A program made the translations under genes and the position numbers. Shown here one piece after another: positions 33,287 through 43,546 of a DNA stretch of 64,000 bases. The stretch is from Marasmius tenuissimus. Taxonomy: Eukaryota > Basidiomycota > Agaricomycetes > Agaricales > Marasmiaceae. The stretch lies in the NCBI GenBank assembly GCA_029532415.1, contig JAQOTA010000059.1, forward strand, positions 1,116,001-1,180,000, written 5' to 3'. Each line of letters begins with the position of its first letter. Position 1 is the stretch's first letter. Under the pieces are notes generated by a model that was not told the DNA's origin, did not search any database, and saw only the letters and a list, made by a program, of their open reading frames with translations.

Positions 33287-34870
33287 TCAATGAGGGCTAG
33301 TAGTAGTAGTAACGGGAGCATTTTTAGATCTCGCCCTCAGTTTTTCCCGAAATGCATTCAAACCCCCAGTGACAGGAGGAGTGACTCTATAGAGTGCCCA
33401 GATCGGAAACTGTGCCCACATCACCAGCACCACAGGTAGGCATATACACCAGAAAATGACCCTCGATGCACTGTATGTGACAATGGCCATAAAACCTGCT
33501 AGATTGAGTGCAGATATGACCATGAGAACGGCAGGTATCCAAGAACCAAGTGCGAAGGAAATGTGGGTGTGGTTTACATCAAGAGTACGACGCTGTGATA
33601 CTTAGTCAAGTAAGTATGGACATATTCAAAGAAGAGTAGAACAAAAGGATCCATCACCATGAATTTGTCAAAATCCCCTGATGCGATACCACTCGTCCAA
33701 GAAAACTTCCAAATGAACCATGTCACCAGGGGGATACCCAATGCGGCACATATACCCGACGTGATCACCATTTTTTGTGCTGTCGAGCTGACGACTGTGT
33801 CAGCGGGGTCCAGCGTGAGTGCAAAGATTGTCGAGTCGATGCCAGAAGCCACATGGAAGAGTCAGAATGGCAATGTAGTGCAGACCAACCACACCGAGAG
33901 AGAGAAATCACTCACGCAGCAAGAGCACCCAACCAGACCACAAGACTAGTCCATTCTGTCTGCAGTCTTGAGTGCACGTCCATGACCCTGTTCCCCGCCT
34001 TTGTCTTGATTGACTCGTAACTGCCATGCCAGTCACTGGGGCCTGGCACAGGAGAACATTCTCCACAATGCGGAGGTAAAGGTGCTTGTGGAAACGTGTT
34101 CTTTGCATGACAAAACGGTTGCCGGGTGGCCCACCAGTTTTGGAACCGTTTGAACGGGCGTTGACTTGCTCCTTTGACACCACTACTACACGAGTGGGTT
34201 GAGAAGAACAATTGATTATCGGCCTGCGCGTACGCTGACACTGCGTCCAGTAACTCAGCAGCGCAACACAGCTCTCCATACATCGTGACTTGCGAAAGCA
34301 ACACTTCCATCCTGTACCAGTATGTACGCCAGGACCAACACCGATTTGGAAATGTGGGATCCGCTCTTCCAGTGGGAAGTGTGGCGGAAACGATGGTGTC
34401 TTGGGACAGAGATCTCAAGTACATTGGGATAATAGAACCCAGTGACTGTTCAATGGCAGAATCAATGCCCGTGTTTGATATGGAGCCAGCTCCCTCCCTG
34501 ATTTGACTTGTGACGCCCTCGACAGAAGGGCTCGTGGCAGAAGCCATGTGAGAGTTTCCGAGCGCGCGTTCTTGAGTGATTTCATTTGTGGGTCGCTGAT
34601 GAATATTTGGGATTTCACGATCGCGCCAGGCCCCGGTGGCGAGATTGAACGTCGACACTCCCCATGGTGTAACCTACACGGATATCAGTTAGTATAGGAA
34701 CTTCGCGTTTTTGTGGGATTGTTTCGCACCAGAATTGGTAAGCTATGACCAGGTTCTGTCAAATGATGAATCAGAGCATGTCTGTGATGTTTCTGTACCA
34801 ATTTTGAACTAACCTTTATCAATCCCCCACTGAGTCAAAAGGGCCATATCTCTCTCCACCTGCGAGTCTT

Positions 34871-35250
34871 TATGAGTGTTAAAATGGGAAAAAAATAAAA
34901 TGCCCCCCGACCTAACTTTAGTGTCCCCCCGTATTGTAGCTTTTTCCCCGCGTATTCTACCTTTCCCGCGCATACTCCAGGTTTTTCGCGCGGCTGCTAA
35001 AATTTCCGCGCGCGCGCAATCAGGTTTCCCCGCGGAATTTCACACGCGCGCTTATAGGCGCCTAGGCTAATTCCCACACGTATCCCACATCTTTAGTCGT
35101 CCCTCACACCTCAGGCATAGTTTACTAAGCTAAGCCATATATCAGAACATCACAATATGATGTATAAAAGTATTCACAACAATTTTCTAATACTTCTGAG
35201 CAGATATGACTGACCTACAGCCGCAAAAGTGTCTGGCTATCACAACCGGT
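34871..35250 (+). repeat. Left terminal inverted repeat
   Basis: About 380 bases mirrored at 38283-38661, over 90 percent identical by eye in the outer 330 bases. It contains a GC-rich block of repeated TTTCCCCGCG/TTTCCCGCGC-like motifs (34940-35050) and a TATAAAAG box near 35163. Confidence 0.9.
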
Positions 35251-35644
35251 GCTTAGTCTCTAATAGGCGCCAAAATTTCTCACAATCAGAGCAATATATG
35301 GGTAGTTTTCTACCTGCTTTTTGCTCATCACGATTATCCACTGGAATGCAATAGCACTCAACACCACCCTAGCTGTGCTATGTATGACCCACAAGATCTA
35401 AGGGTCTCTTTCAGTATAAAAAAGGGCAATGGTTCAACAATTGTTTACGCTAGCAGTATGTACAGTGGTGGGGGGAGTGATTGTGGCAAAGTAGTGGAGG
35501 AGGAGTGATAGTAGTAAGTACATGTAGGTATTGATCAAGCCAGCGAGCAACAACCACAAAAGGTATAACCATTGAGTTGAAAGAGCGTGGATGGTAGGTA
35601 ACGAGTGTAGTGTTTGTGTGTGATCATCAAGAAATAATGGTTGC

Positions 35645-38050
35645 CTAAAATGTAAGCTCAGGAAGCAAGCCTGTGAAGACATTATAGACAACCAAGGGGT
35701 CATTCACGGCAATTGGTGAAGATGAACGTCGTTCAGATACTGAGACCATGGAATTGAACATAGCGGAGACCTCAATGTCCTCCTGTTCAGTGTCGGTGTT
35801 GTTGCATGACAGGGAATCAGGGGTTAGGACCTTAGCGTCGTCGTGATCACATTGCTCAAAGTCATCTTCTGAGTTGCTGATGTACACTGGGGAGAAATCA
35901 ACACCCAGTCAAACATAAGACAGACTAGCTTACCATGAGTTGTTCATTTCCGAAGGTTGCGTTTGACTGGCTTGACCTCTTCAACAACGGAGTCTGTATC
36001 GTTGTACACTGATTCAGATCCACCATTGTTGTCAATCGGGCTACTGCCTCGGTCTGCCTCGCTTTCTGTGAAGTCGTTGATCGTGTCCCGATCCTCGTCA
36101 TCACTTTTGGCTTTGTTGTGAGGCTGGGTCGATTGAGGAGGAAGAGTCCTTGATGGTCTGTTCCAGGAACGAGTGTCACCTTTGGAAAAATAAAGGCATA
36201 CGTCAAGTTTGATTTCGCTTTTGTTACCATGATTGTTTGACAGGATTTGGCGCAATTGGAGGGAAAGTTCTCCATAAGAGTCCATATCTGACAGCCACAA
36301 TGATAGAAGTATGTTATCTGTGTCTTCTTTTTCTTCGGGATGGTTTTCCACTGGAGATCTTGATATACTGTGGGGTCAAGGAAGGTGGGTGGCGGGTTAG
36401 CTGTACGGATGATCTCTGAAATATACATTGAGTCAGAGATAATTTTATCCAAAGCAAAATTCAGAAACTCACTGTGGTCTACAAATAATCTAGTAATAGG
36501 ATCCAGTCGCTCAGGAATGACACGACCGAACGACTCCCATAATGAGTCACCAAAAACCAAGTGGCCAAGGTTGGGCTCTGACACGCTAGATGCATCAAGT
36601 CGATCTTTGATGTACTGGGGTTCAAAAGGATCGAACAGCTCAATACCAGGGTCATTTCGTGACTACATCCCAGGCTGGCCCCCTAACTTTTTGAGGGTCT
36701 CCTATAAAATGAAACATGTAGTGAAGTTAGAATGTTTAAGCTTGTCCTTTTGGAGTAGCAAGAACATACCCCATAGTTGTCAACAAGCACTGACTCACAT
36801 ATTGTGCAGTACAATTTATCCCGTCCATACACCTTCAAAAAGGTGGTATATCTTTGTCGCTGGTCTGGTGTTGGTGCTAAGACTGTATCAACCATAGCCG
36901 ATATGACAAGTGATCTGTTGTATAATTGATATGTATTGATGATTGCAATGATACACAACTTGGTACTCACTTGAAGTCCTTTTGGAAGGCTCGGTGAGCA
37001 AAGGTACAGAAGCACAGTATGAGCCGTGCAACATGAGAAGGGTTGCCAAAGACCTCCCGAGCAAGTAGAAACAGCGAGACTCCTGATCAGGTATCAGTAT
37101 AACTAGCTAATATGGCGAGTTGAAATGAGAATGTTAACACACACCTGCCATTGTGAATACCTCGCTTGTAGTGTACACTCCAGCTCCATGTGCAACCTGG
37201 CACTCTCGAAAGACCATAAATGCAAGCTTGCTTCCATGCACATCGCTCTTGCCATCCAGGAAGCGCTGCTCACTGATCCGATTTGCCATTGCATGCAAGA
37301 AACCAGGATAATCATACACAACGTGAATTGGTTTCTCAATCTTGTCTATTGATTTCCACCAATGCGGCTAAAAACCACAGGTTTACTGTTATTAGATAAA
37401 AGGGTAGAGAAGGGAAGAGAATGATTCACAAACCTGAAATAGCAAATTCTTTGTTAGGAATGCCAATACATGTGTTTGGAATTCGATCGCAAGTCCAACT
37501 TTGAAGGGTCGTTCCCAAATAAAAAGTTAGAACCAGAAAACTGAGCTGCTAACTTGCACAAGCCTTCTTGTGGATGTGTGTTGTTGCTGTCCACTGGGTT
37601 TTGGTGTATAATTGTGGAGAAGAGTGCAGGAGATATGCAAACTAACAACAAAATAAATACCTAGAACACTCATTCGAAATAGAAACGTACTTCAAGTACC
37701 AGCCCTCCAAAATCTACAACCATAGAACGACCGGTTGACGAGATCGAATTCGGTCCCCGTATAGCCAGACCCTCCAAAAGTTCGGCTGAAGAAGACTTTG
37801 GCTTTAATTTCCGATACTCCTTTTCGAGTGAAGGAGGATAGAGAGGGGTCTGATTGGATTTTTGGCCTCGCTGAATTTTCGACCCTGGTTCCAGTTTATC
37901 AACAAAGCCCAGCCTAGCTCTTGTTTTTGTCGGACTCTTTAGTTGTTCTACATTCATCTGATCTGCCCATAAGGCCACTACATCAAATACCAACACTCCA
38001 GTCTCTTATTGTGCAACCTCAAAGGCATGTTTTGTTGTTAAAACATGAGC
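35645..38050 (-). CDS. Unrecognised multi-exon protein inside the inverted-repeat element
   Basis: Several minus-strand segments read as conserved coding with plausible GT-AG introns: a Lys-rich part (37670-37996), a part with HWWKSIDKIEKPIHVVYDYP (37170-37370), a part with VFGNPSHVARLILCFC (36975-37080), a part with LYCTICESVLVDNYG (36770-36895), a part with EPNLGHLVFGDSLWESFGR (36490-36660), and acidic C-terminal parts (35944-36351 and 35645-35887). A TAG at 36663-36665 would stop it unless spliced out. It may be the transposase or a captured host gene. No catalytic motif could be assigned; exon borders are approximate. Confidence 0.45.
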
Positions 38051-38282
38051 ATGATCCTCCCGGAACTCTGGCATTGTATCTTCATAAACTGGTCAAATGT
38101 ACATATATAAGATAAAGTTTCCAAGCACACCTGTATTTGAAGGGTGAAGAGGACCTCAATCTGTGACAAGGGGGGTGGTTCTTGGTGGTTCAGGTTCAAC
38201 CAGGCAACACACAGACATTGTAGAACATGCCATTGCCATGTGGTGATCAGCTGCTGATCATGAGAATTTTTGGAACTGGGTG

Positions 38283-38661
38283 CTATTTGTGATAGTCAGA
38301 GACTTTTGTTGCTGTAGGTCAGTCAATTCTGCTCAGAAGTGTTAAACCATTGCTGTGAATACTTTTATACATCATATTTCAATGTTCTGATACATAGCTT
38401 AGCTTAGTAAACTATGCCTGAGGTGTGAGGGACGACTAAAGATGTGGGATACGTGTGGGAATTAGCCTAGGCGCCTATAAGCGCGCGTGTGAAATTCCGC
38501 GGGGAAACCTGATTGCGCGCGCGCGGAAATTTTAGCAGCCGCGCGAAAAACCTGGAGTATGCGCGGGAAAGGTAGAATACGCGGGGGAAAAGCTACAATA
38601 CGGGGGGACACTAAAGTTAGGTCGGGGGGCATTTTATTTTGTTCCCATTTTAACACTCATA
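38283..38661 (-). repeat. Right terminal inverted repeat
   Basis: Mirror of 34871-35250. Its inward TATAAAAG box (minus strand, near 38362-38369) is placed to drive the internal coding region. Confidence 0.9.
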
Positions 38662-38734
38662 AGTCTTCAGATTGGGCCTCTGATGATCGTACTAAAGGTC
38701 TGTTGGAATCTTTTGTCAAGGGTAAGTTGGTCAT

Positions 38735-39528
38735 TCAACAAGCAAGTGAATGACGGGATCATACTCATCGGCTGGACTACTAAGTTTGTATAAGAGCAAC
38801 TGCCCACTGCGAAGTTTTGTTGGCGGGAAAGCTTTGGATGTTGGATAAGTTTCGGGTGTGGTATTATATATGCCTTAGTAACTATTTCTGTGTCACGGGC
38901 AAGGATTTCCTGCATCACCGCAAAGATCTCCAGATCGGGAGCCTGCGAATGGGGAGCAGATTGCGGTGCCAAGGCCAGCGCTCACCACACACAACTGAAT
39001 GGGCAGCGCATATCCAAATCCCCCGATTGCTCAACACTCAGTTGCTGATACGGGAGACGCTCGGACATTCCCCCCGCAATTACCGCATTCTCGTGAGGCG
39101 TGTGCACCGCATCTCACAATGTCTTGCTGGGCGCTTATTGAAGACTGAAAGAGAATTGCAAGTCGTCTTCATATACTTGTTGAGCAAGTAGGGCTTCTTT
39201 TTTAAGTCTAATGTGACCATATTGGATTGACCTCAACTTTGAGTGCTCGGAATATTGGTACCTATGATTTCATGTTATTCTTTTTTGAATGAACCGTGGT
39301 CACCCGAGAATCTAAAATAAGCTGAGGGCCCCCCAACGGATACAGCAGTCCATTGATGTCTAGATCCGTAGCACTGGAGGCATATTCCTGTCAAGTAGGG
39401 CACGACATAATGGCGTCAAGTGTGTCAGACCCCGAAATGGACCATCAAACCAAGGTCCAAGATTTCCCAAGTTCCCCCAAGGTGCAACAACCATTGCTCA
39501 AACCTGACCCACTTGACACCACCGCGAC
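38735..39528. other. P2 upstream region; no further gene recognised
   Basis: Bases 38735-38890 are similar, inverted, to the sequence before P1 (9720-9860), including a TATA-like element, so the promoter was duplicated with the gene. The rest has no supported gene. Confidence 0.45.
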
Positions 39529-40546
39529 ATGTCCTACTTAACAGAAGAATGCCCCCCCGCCCCCCCCCCCAGTGTAGGGACCAAAGACAGATGCGAAAAG
39601 CCACAGACATCTAATTCCCCGGAAGATTATAAACCTCCACAGCCCAATCCACCACCAGTTACACAGTTCAAACAAGGCAAAGTTCGGAAGATGGCGACTT
39701 GTATCACTTTCAGGCCACATGGGGATAATTATGCTGTAAGTGATGAACACGCACACAGATTGAGACTAGAGAAAACATGGAACGTACCTAGACCGCTGCA
39801 AGGGAGAATGAGGGAGGGGAGTAATAAGTTGATTTCACTGGACAATCAACGCATCGAAACATTAGGAAACAGGGAACGTTGACTATATCGGCCCGCCAGC
39901 ACCTCGGAGAGACCGTGGTGCGTGCTTGAGCTGAAGCGGGATCTCCACTCTCCATTTTATCTGTACGACTCACCGAGGAAGATGAAGACTCCGCATTGCG
40001 GCACCAAGGCGCACGTATCAAGCAGTACGGTTTGTATAGACAGCGCCGTGGTTGCATACGGCACGTACAGTCCGTTCAGTTCCCCTCGTTATCGATCGCT
40101 TCCCAAACGTGGACAACACCTCCAGATTATCTATCTGTTCATGTCTAGAGTTATACCTTTATTTCACATTCAAAATGACAGAGGCGGCGACGTGGTGTTC
40201 ATATTTGGCATTGCCAGCGGGGGGAAACTCAACTGTCACCTCGGAACAACAACAAATAGCTGGAGGACCTCGTGCTGAGTTGTGGTCCATACCGCCAGCA
40301 AGGTAACTTGGTGCGTATCTGTCACTGATTCTTGTCTTTCATTGTTATTTATATTTCGCCCCAGTCCATGAGGTTTACCGATGCTCAACAAATAGATGTA
40401 GAGCCAATCGGTGAAGTTCCTAGCGGCGGAGGAACCCTGGTGGTAAAAGGGAAGGAGTTGAACCCGCTCATGTGGGGGGGTGAGTGTCGAGGGCTACGAG
40501 AACAAATAGAGCAAGTTACCAGTTTCTGGGGTGCTGACGTGACGTA
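39529..40546 (+). CDS. Possible hypothetical gene, low support
   Basis: An open stretch from the ATG at 39529 is Pro-rich and ends in TFRPHGDNYA before a GTAAGT donor at 39736. Further open stretches lie at 40079-40300 (with MTEAATWCSYLALPAGG) and 40375-40546 (with GGTLVVKGKELNPLMWGG). They could be exons of one gene, but the joints are uncertain and no family was recognised. Confidence 0.25.
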
Positions 40547-40689
40547 AATCGCGAATTGGAAAGCTTTCTCGTCAACTCTAGGACTGACGTCCGCAACTCC
40601 AAGTCTATGCAAGATGAGCGAAACATTCCTATGGTTTGGAACGAGCATGAGCTAACGTCAGAATTATGACTCCCATAACATACAGCTAT

Positions 40690-42139
40690 CAGTTAACTTA
40701 CACCGCCTGTCCTCGATGGAGTCCGTGCACCGTTGGACCGAGATCCGATCCCGAAGTGTCCCAATCCCCAGATTTCAGATCATAATCCATTCCCCGACCC
40801 GCTACTTTCTCAAATCCAGATCGAGTTCTGCTCCCCGAACCACTACTAGGATTCCAGTAAGCAATCTTGAATCAGCAAAAGTAAGAAATTCACTTACCTC
40901 CTCCTTTCAACCGACATAGGGAACGCAAATACATTGCACGGGTCAAACTGACTCCTGATACCTCGAAGTTTGTAATGATTGCCATGATACCGTTTTTGCC
41001 CTTCACGACGCATGAAGATAAGCGAACATAATTCCAACCAACGATTCTGTCCACAGCGCCTGTAAGGTTCCAGCGTTAGCAGCGATAAAAAAAGAGTCGG
41101 AAGCTCGTACGTACCATCAACGAAAGTAAATCGTTCATCTAGATTGGTGGTTTGTTATCCGAAGACGAATCATACAGCTGCCATGTAAACAACATATCCC
41201 TCCTCACGAGCGCACTTTTGTCCACCGGTACGGCGTTCACTTTCGAGTTGGGTCCACTGTAGAGTTCGACTTGCATGAACCACTACTAAAGTGATAGTAA
41301 AACACACAAGTAGAGAAAATACAACGCGTATGAGCGTACCGTGATAGACTTCCCCCCTTCCTCCAAAAGATACTTCGTAAAAGCCCTCGCCGCATCCGCA
41401 CTCAACGGTCTCCTCCCACCGGCGTCATCAACGACCTCACGTCAAACGTATTTGTCGTATCCACAGCCTCACTCGTATCCAATAGTCAACCCTCAACCTA
41501 GCAGTCAACCCTCAACCCAACTCCTTCATCAAATCAATGTACGTCCCGTTCCCTGACCTATCATTCGTCACCGGCTGCGGTAACTTGGCCAAAAATACCG
41601 CCAATACTCCGCCCAATTTGCCTTGTTGGTCGTGCCACCCGCCAATGAGTGTAAAGCCGATCTTGCCTTGCGTACTGCCTTTGGAAAAGGTGAGCCCACC
41701 GCCGAATTCGGGAGGAAGGTTCAACGTGGTGTTGTTGACGAAGGTTTGGAAGTCGAGGAGGGCTTGGGAGGCGGTTTGTGCGTCTAGATCCCAGGTATAT
41801 GAGAAGATGATGGAGTACAGTGGTACGGGGAAGGTTTCGACTTCGATAGAAGTGGTTATTCCGAATGAGGGGGCTGCGCCCCAAAGGGCCTTGGTAAGAG
41901 GGTGAGGGAATGAACGGGAGGGAGGGAAGAGACGGAGCCTGCGCTCACGAAAAATAAATTGGGATGGTTATCTTTTGTTACCCTCGTCCTCGTCCCATTC
42001 GCCAAAACCGTACTAATAGCTCGGATGGTACCTATTGTATACCCCCACATTCTCGATGTATCCTCCGAAGGCTTTATATCGGTAAGCCAACCAACCTACA
42101 GAAGCAAAGAGAAAAAGACCTACCTGAATGGCCACCTCG
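40690..42139 (-). pseudogene. AA7-type oxidase copy (d), first three exons deleted
   Basis: This keeps regions matching exons 4 to 9 of the intact oxidase in order, including the NLPPEFGGGLTFSKGSTQGK motif near 41660-41724. Exons 1 to 3, with the signal peptide and both FAD-attachment residues, are missing: the sequence before exon 4 joins the promoter block directly at about 42140. Exon 5 also has an inserted direct repeat (AGTCAACCCTCAACC twice, 41483-41515) that breaks the frame. The hydrophobic C-terminal tail is no longer recognisable. Confidence 0.85.
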
Positions 42140-42221
42140 TGTTGAGTGGATGGAGGGGAAAGAGGAGTAATTAGTGTGCATTCATCGTATTGTTTGATGG
42201 TCGTCTTTTCTTGATTGAGAT

Positions 42222-42380
42222 TGAAATGCGCATCAGGGAAAAGGGAAAGAGAGAATAATTCAACTTGTCAGGTGCCTAAAATATCCCCTCTGTCCCGGAC
42301 CCCGGTCGCATGACGTCAACACGCGCTTGTGCCTGAAAGTTGAACTTAGCGCTCGTACTTGGCTTGGACTCAAACCACCG
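42222..42380. repeat. Second copy of the oxidase promoter block, with TGACGTCA at 42311-42318
   Basis: Matches 30980-31110 closely (ATGCGCATCAGGGAAAAGGG, then TTGTCAGGT, then ATGACGTCAACACGCGCTTG). It sits upstream of the decayed oxidase copy (d). Confidence 0.8.
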
Positions 42381-42554
42381 CCGTCTCGAATTGCATCTAT
42401 CCTCCATCTTCGCATGCAGCCGCGACACATTCTTCAGTGCTCTCAAGTCGAAATTCAATTGCACAGGATCCGCCGGTGCTGTCGAGGGAGATGCTGATGA
42501 CTGAGCAAGGGAGAACACTGTCGACCGATTGTCAACAGTCACTGACAGTGCCAT
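42276..42554 (-). CDS. Hypothetical protein, possibly truncated by a duplicated segment
   Basis: The ATG at 42554 opens a 92-residue frame. The first 57 or so residues (with VQLNFDLRALKNVSRLHAKM) look like a normal protein N-terminus. The rest runs into the duplicated oxidase promoter block, so the original gene may have been cut when that segment arrived. It is divergent from the MTP18-like gene, with 259 bases between the two ATGs. No family recognised. Confidence 0.3.
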   Translation of the reverse strand: MALSVTVDNRSTVFSLAQSSASPSTAPADPVQLNFDLRALKNVSRLHAKMEDRCNSRRRWFESKPSTSAKFNFQAQARVDVMRPGSGTEGIF

Positions 42555-42813
42555 CTGAATGTAAAAGGTGAAATGGGGGAAGACGAGGGAGTAGTATGCA
42601 GAAATCTTGCTGGGCTGCTGGGCTTCTCCATCATTGTTGCGAGTAATGAATTAATGACGGGTAGCGGGACTGGTGAGCGAGATGCCGACCTGGTCGCGAT
42701 GAACGCTGAATAACGTGCGTCGTGGTAAGAGTGAAAGAAACAAGCGCCCAGTAATTCTATGTCTCCCACACAGTCACCATCCGAATCACTCTCGTCCACT
42801 GCTGTTGACGAGA

Positions 42814-43464
42814 ATGTTGACTGTCGACTCTGAGATCCGTTACGCAGCATATGGTGCTCGTCTCAGGACCGCTCTTCGTGCTTCTTCTCGATATATAGCC
42901 TACACCAGTGACGTTGGGGAAGCATTTCGACCTGTCGTGCCTCCATGGGCCGTCACAGCTGCATATGGCGTATCATGTTTATATCTCTCTGGAGATGTTG
43001 CCTACGAATCCTACAAGGCGCATAGGCGCGGTCCTACAGCCCTCAAAGCCGCAAATTTTTCGGAACCCACAAGGATCAGTCTAATTGCGGTACAACGGGC
43101 AACATTCCAATCTATTGCTTCGATGTACGTCGTTTTTTTTTGACTCTTCAAAGGACATTTTCTAAGCTCAATATGATCCAGGGCACTACCCGCGCTCACC
43201 ATACACACCGCCGTCAAGCAAGCGAAGAAGGTCTTCGTAAACGTGAAGAATCCCCGCGTAAAAGTGTGGGGTCCGACCATGATAGGTCTCGCCATCGTTC
43301 CGGCTCTTCCCTACATATTTGATCACCCCGTAGAGCACGTTACAGACAGCGTTTTCGGCTGGATTAGAGAACGGTTAGCAAATACTAAAGGACAAGGAGG
43401 ACCTATGACGCACTCAGCCACTGCAGAGTCTATACCTATAACACCCGGCCGTTTGGACGTCTAG
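42814..43464 (+). CDS. MTP18/MTFP1-like mitochondrial inner-membrane protein
   Basis: Two exons (42814-43124 and 43182-43464) splice to 197 residues. The intron starts GTACGT and ends ATCCAG. The protein contains the family pattern: RYAAYGARLRTALRASSRY, then YTSDVGEAFRPVVPPW, YLSGDVAYESYKA, and PALPYIFDHPVEHVTD near the end. Members are mitochondrial inner-membrane proteins linked to mitochondrial fission in animals. An upstream ATG at 42758 opens an acidic stretch in another frame, so the true N-terminus may be longer and shifted. The gene is tail-to-tail with eIF2B delta, 82 bases apart. Confidence 0.88.
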
Positions 43465-43546
43465 ATACTTGATTAAGTATATACAGTAGTACTGCAGTGT
43501 ACAATACATAGTAGAACTAATAAGCCAGATCAAGTCCTATCCTATG

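Larger units (their letters stand above)
34871..38661. mobile_element. DNA transposon with long terminal inverted repeats, superfamily not recognised
   Basis: A 3791 bp element bounded by inverted repeats that begin TATGAGTGTTAAAATGGGAA, with AGTCTT on both sides (34865-34870 and 38662-38667). Because the next base pair also mirrors, the duplication could be read as 4 to 6 bases. The paralogous exon of P1 (about 9912-9958) shows the empty site with a single copy (AAAACT in place of AAGACT). The interior has a multi-exon minus-strand coding region without a transposase motif that could be named. Confidence 0.88.
33287..38734 (-). pseudogene. P-family membrane protein copy P2, interrupted by a DNA transposon
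   Basis: The first exon starts at an ATG at 38734 on the minus strand, is cut at 38662 by the 3.8 kb element, and resumes at 34864 down to a donor at 34814. The large exon 33916-34673 encodes the conserved soluble region ending in WLGALAA. The next exon begins near 33841 with IDSTIFALTLD and contains a transmembrane segment; its acceptor reads GG instead of the AG kept in P1. The last exon (33287 to about 33590) has two hydrophobic segments and a conserved RVTPPVTGG tail. Transposon insertion plus splice-site loss make this copy dead. Function of the family is unknown. Confidence 0.75.

Noticed and set aside
34871..38661. Reading the inverted-repeat element as a hAT or Mutator element
   Set aside because: The target duplication is 4 to 6 bases rather than 8 or more, and no hAT dimerisation or MULE zinc/DDE motif was visible in the internal protein.
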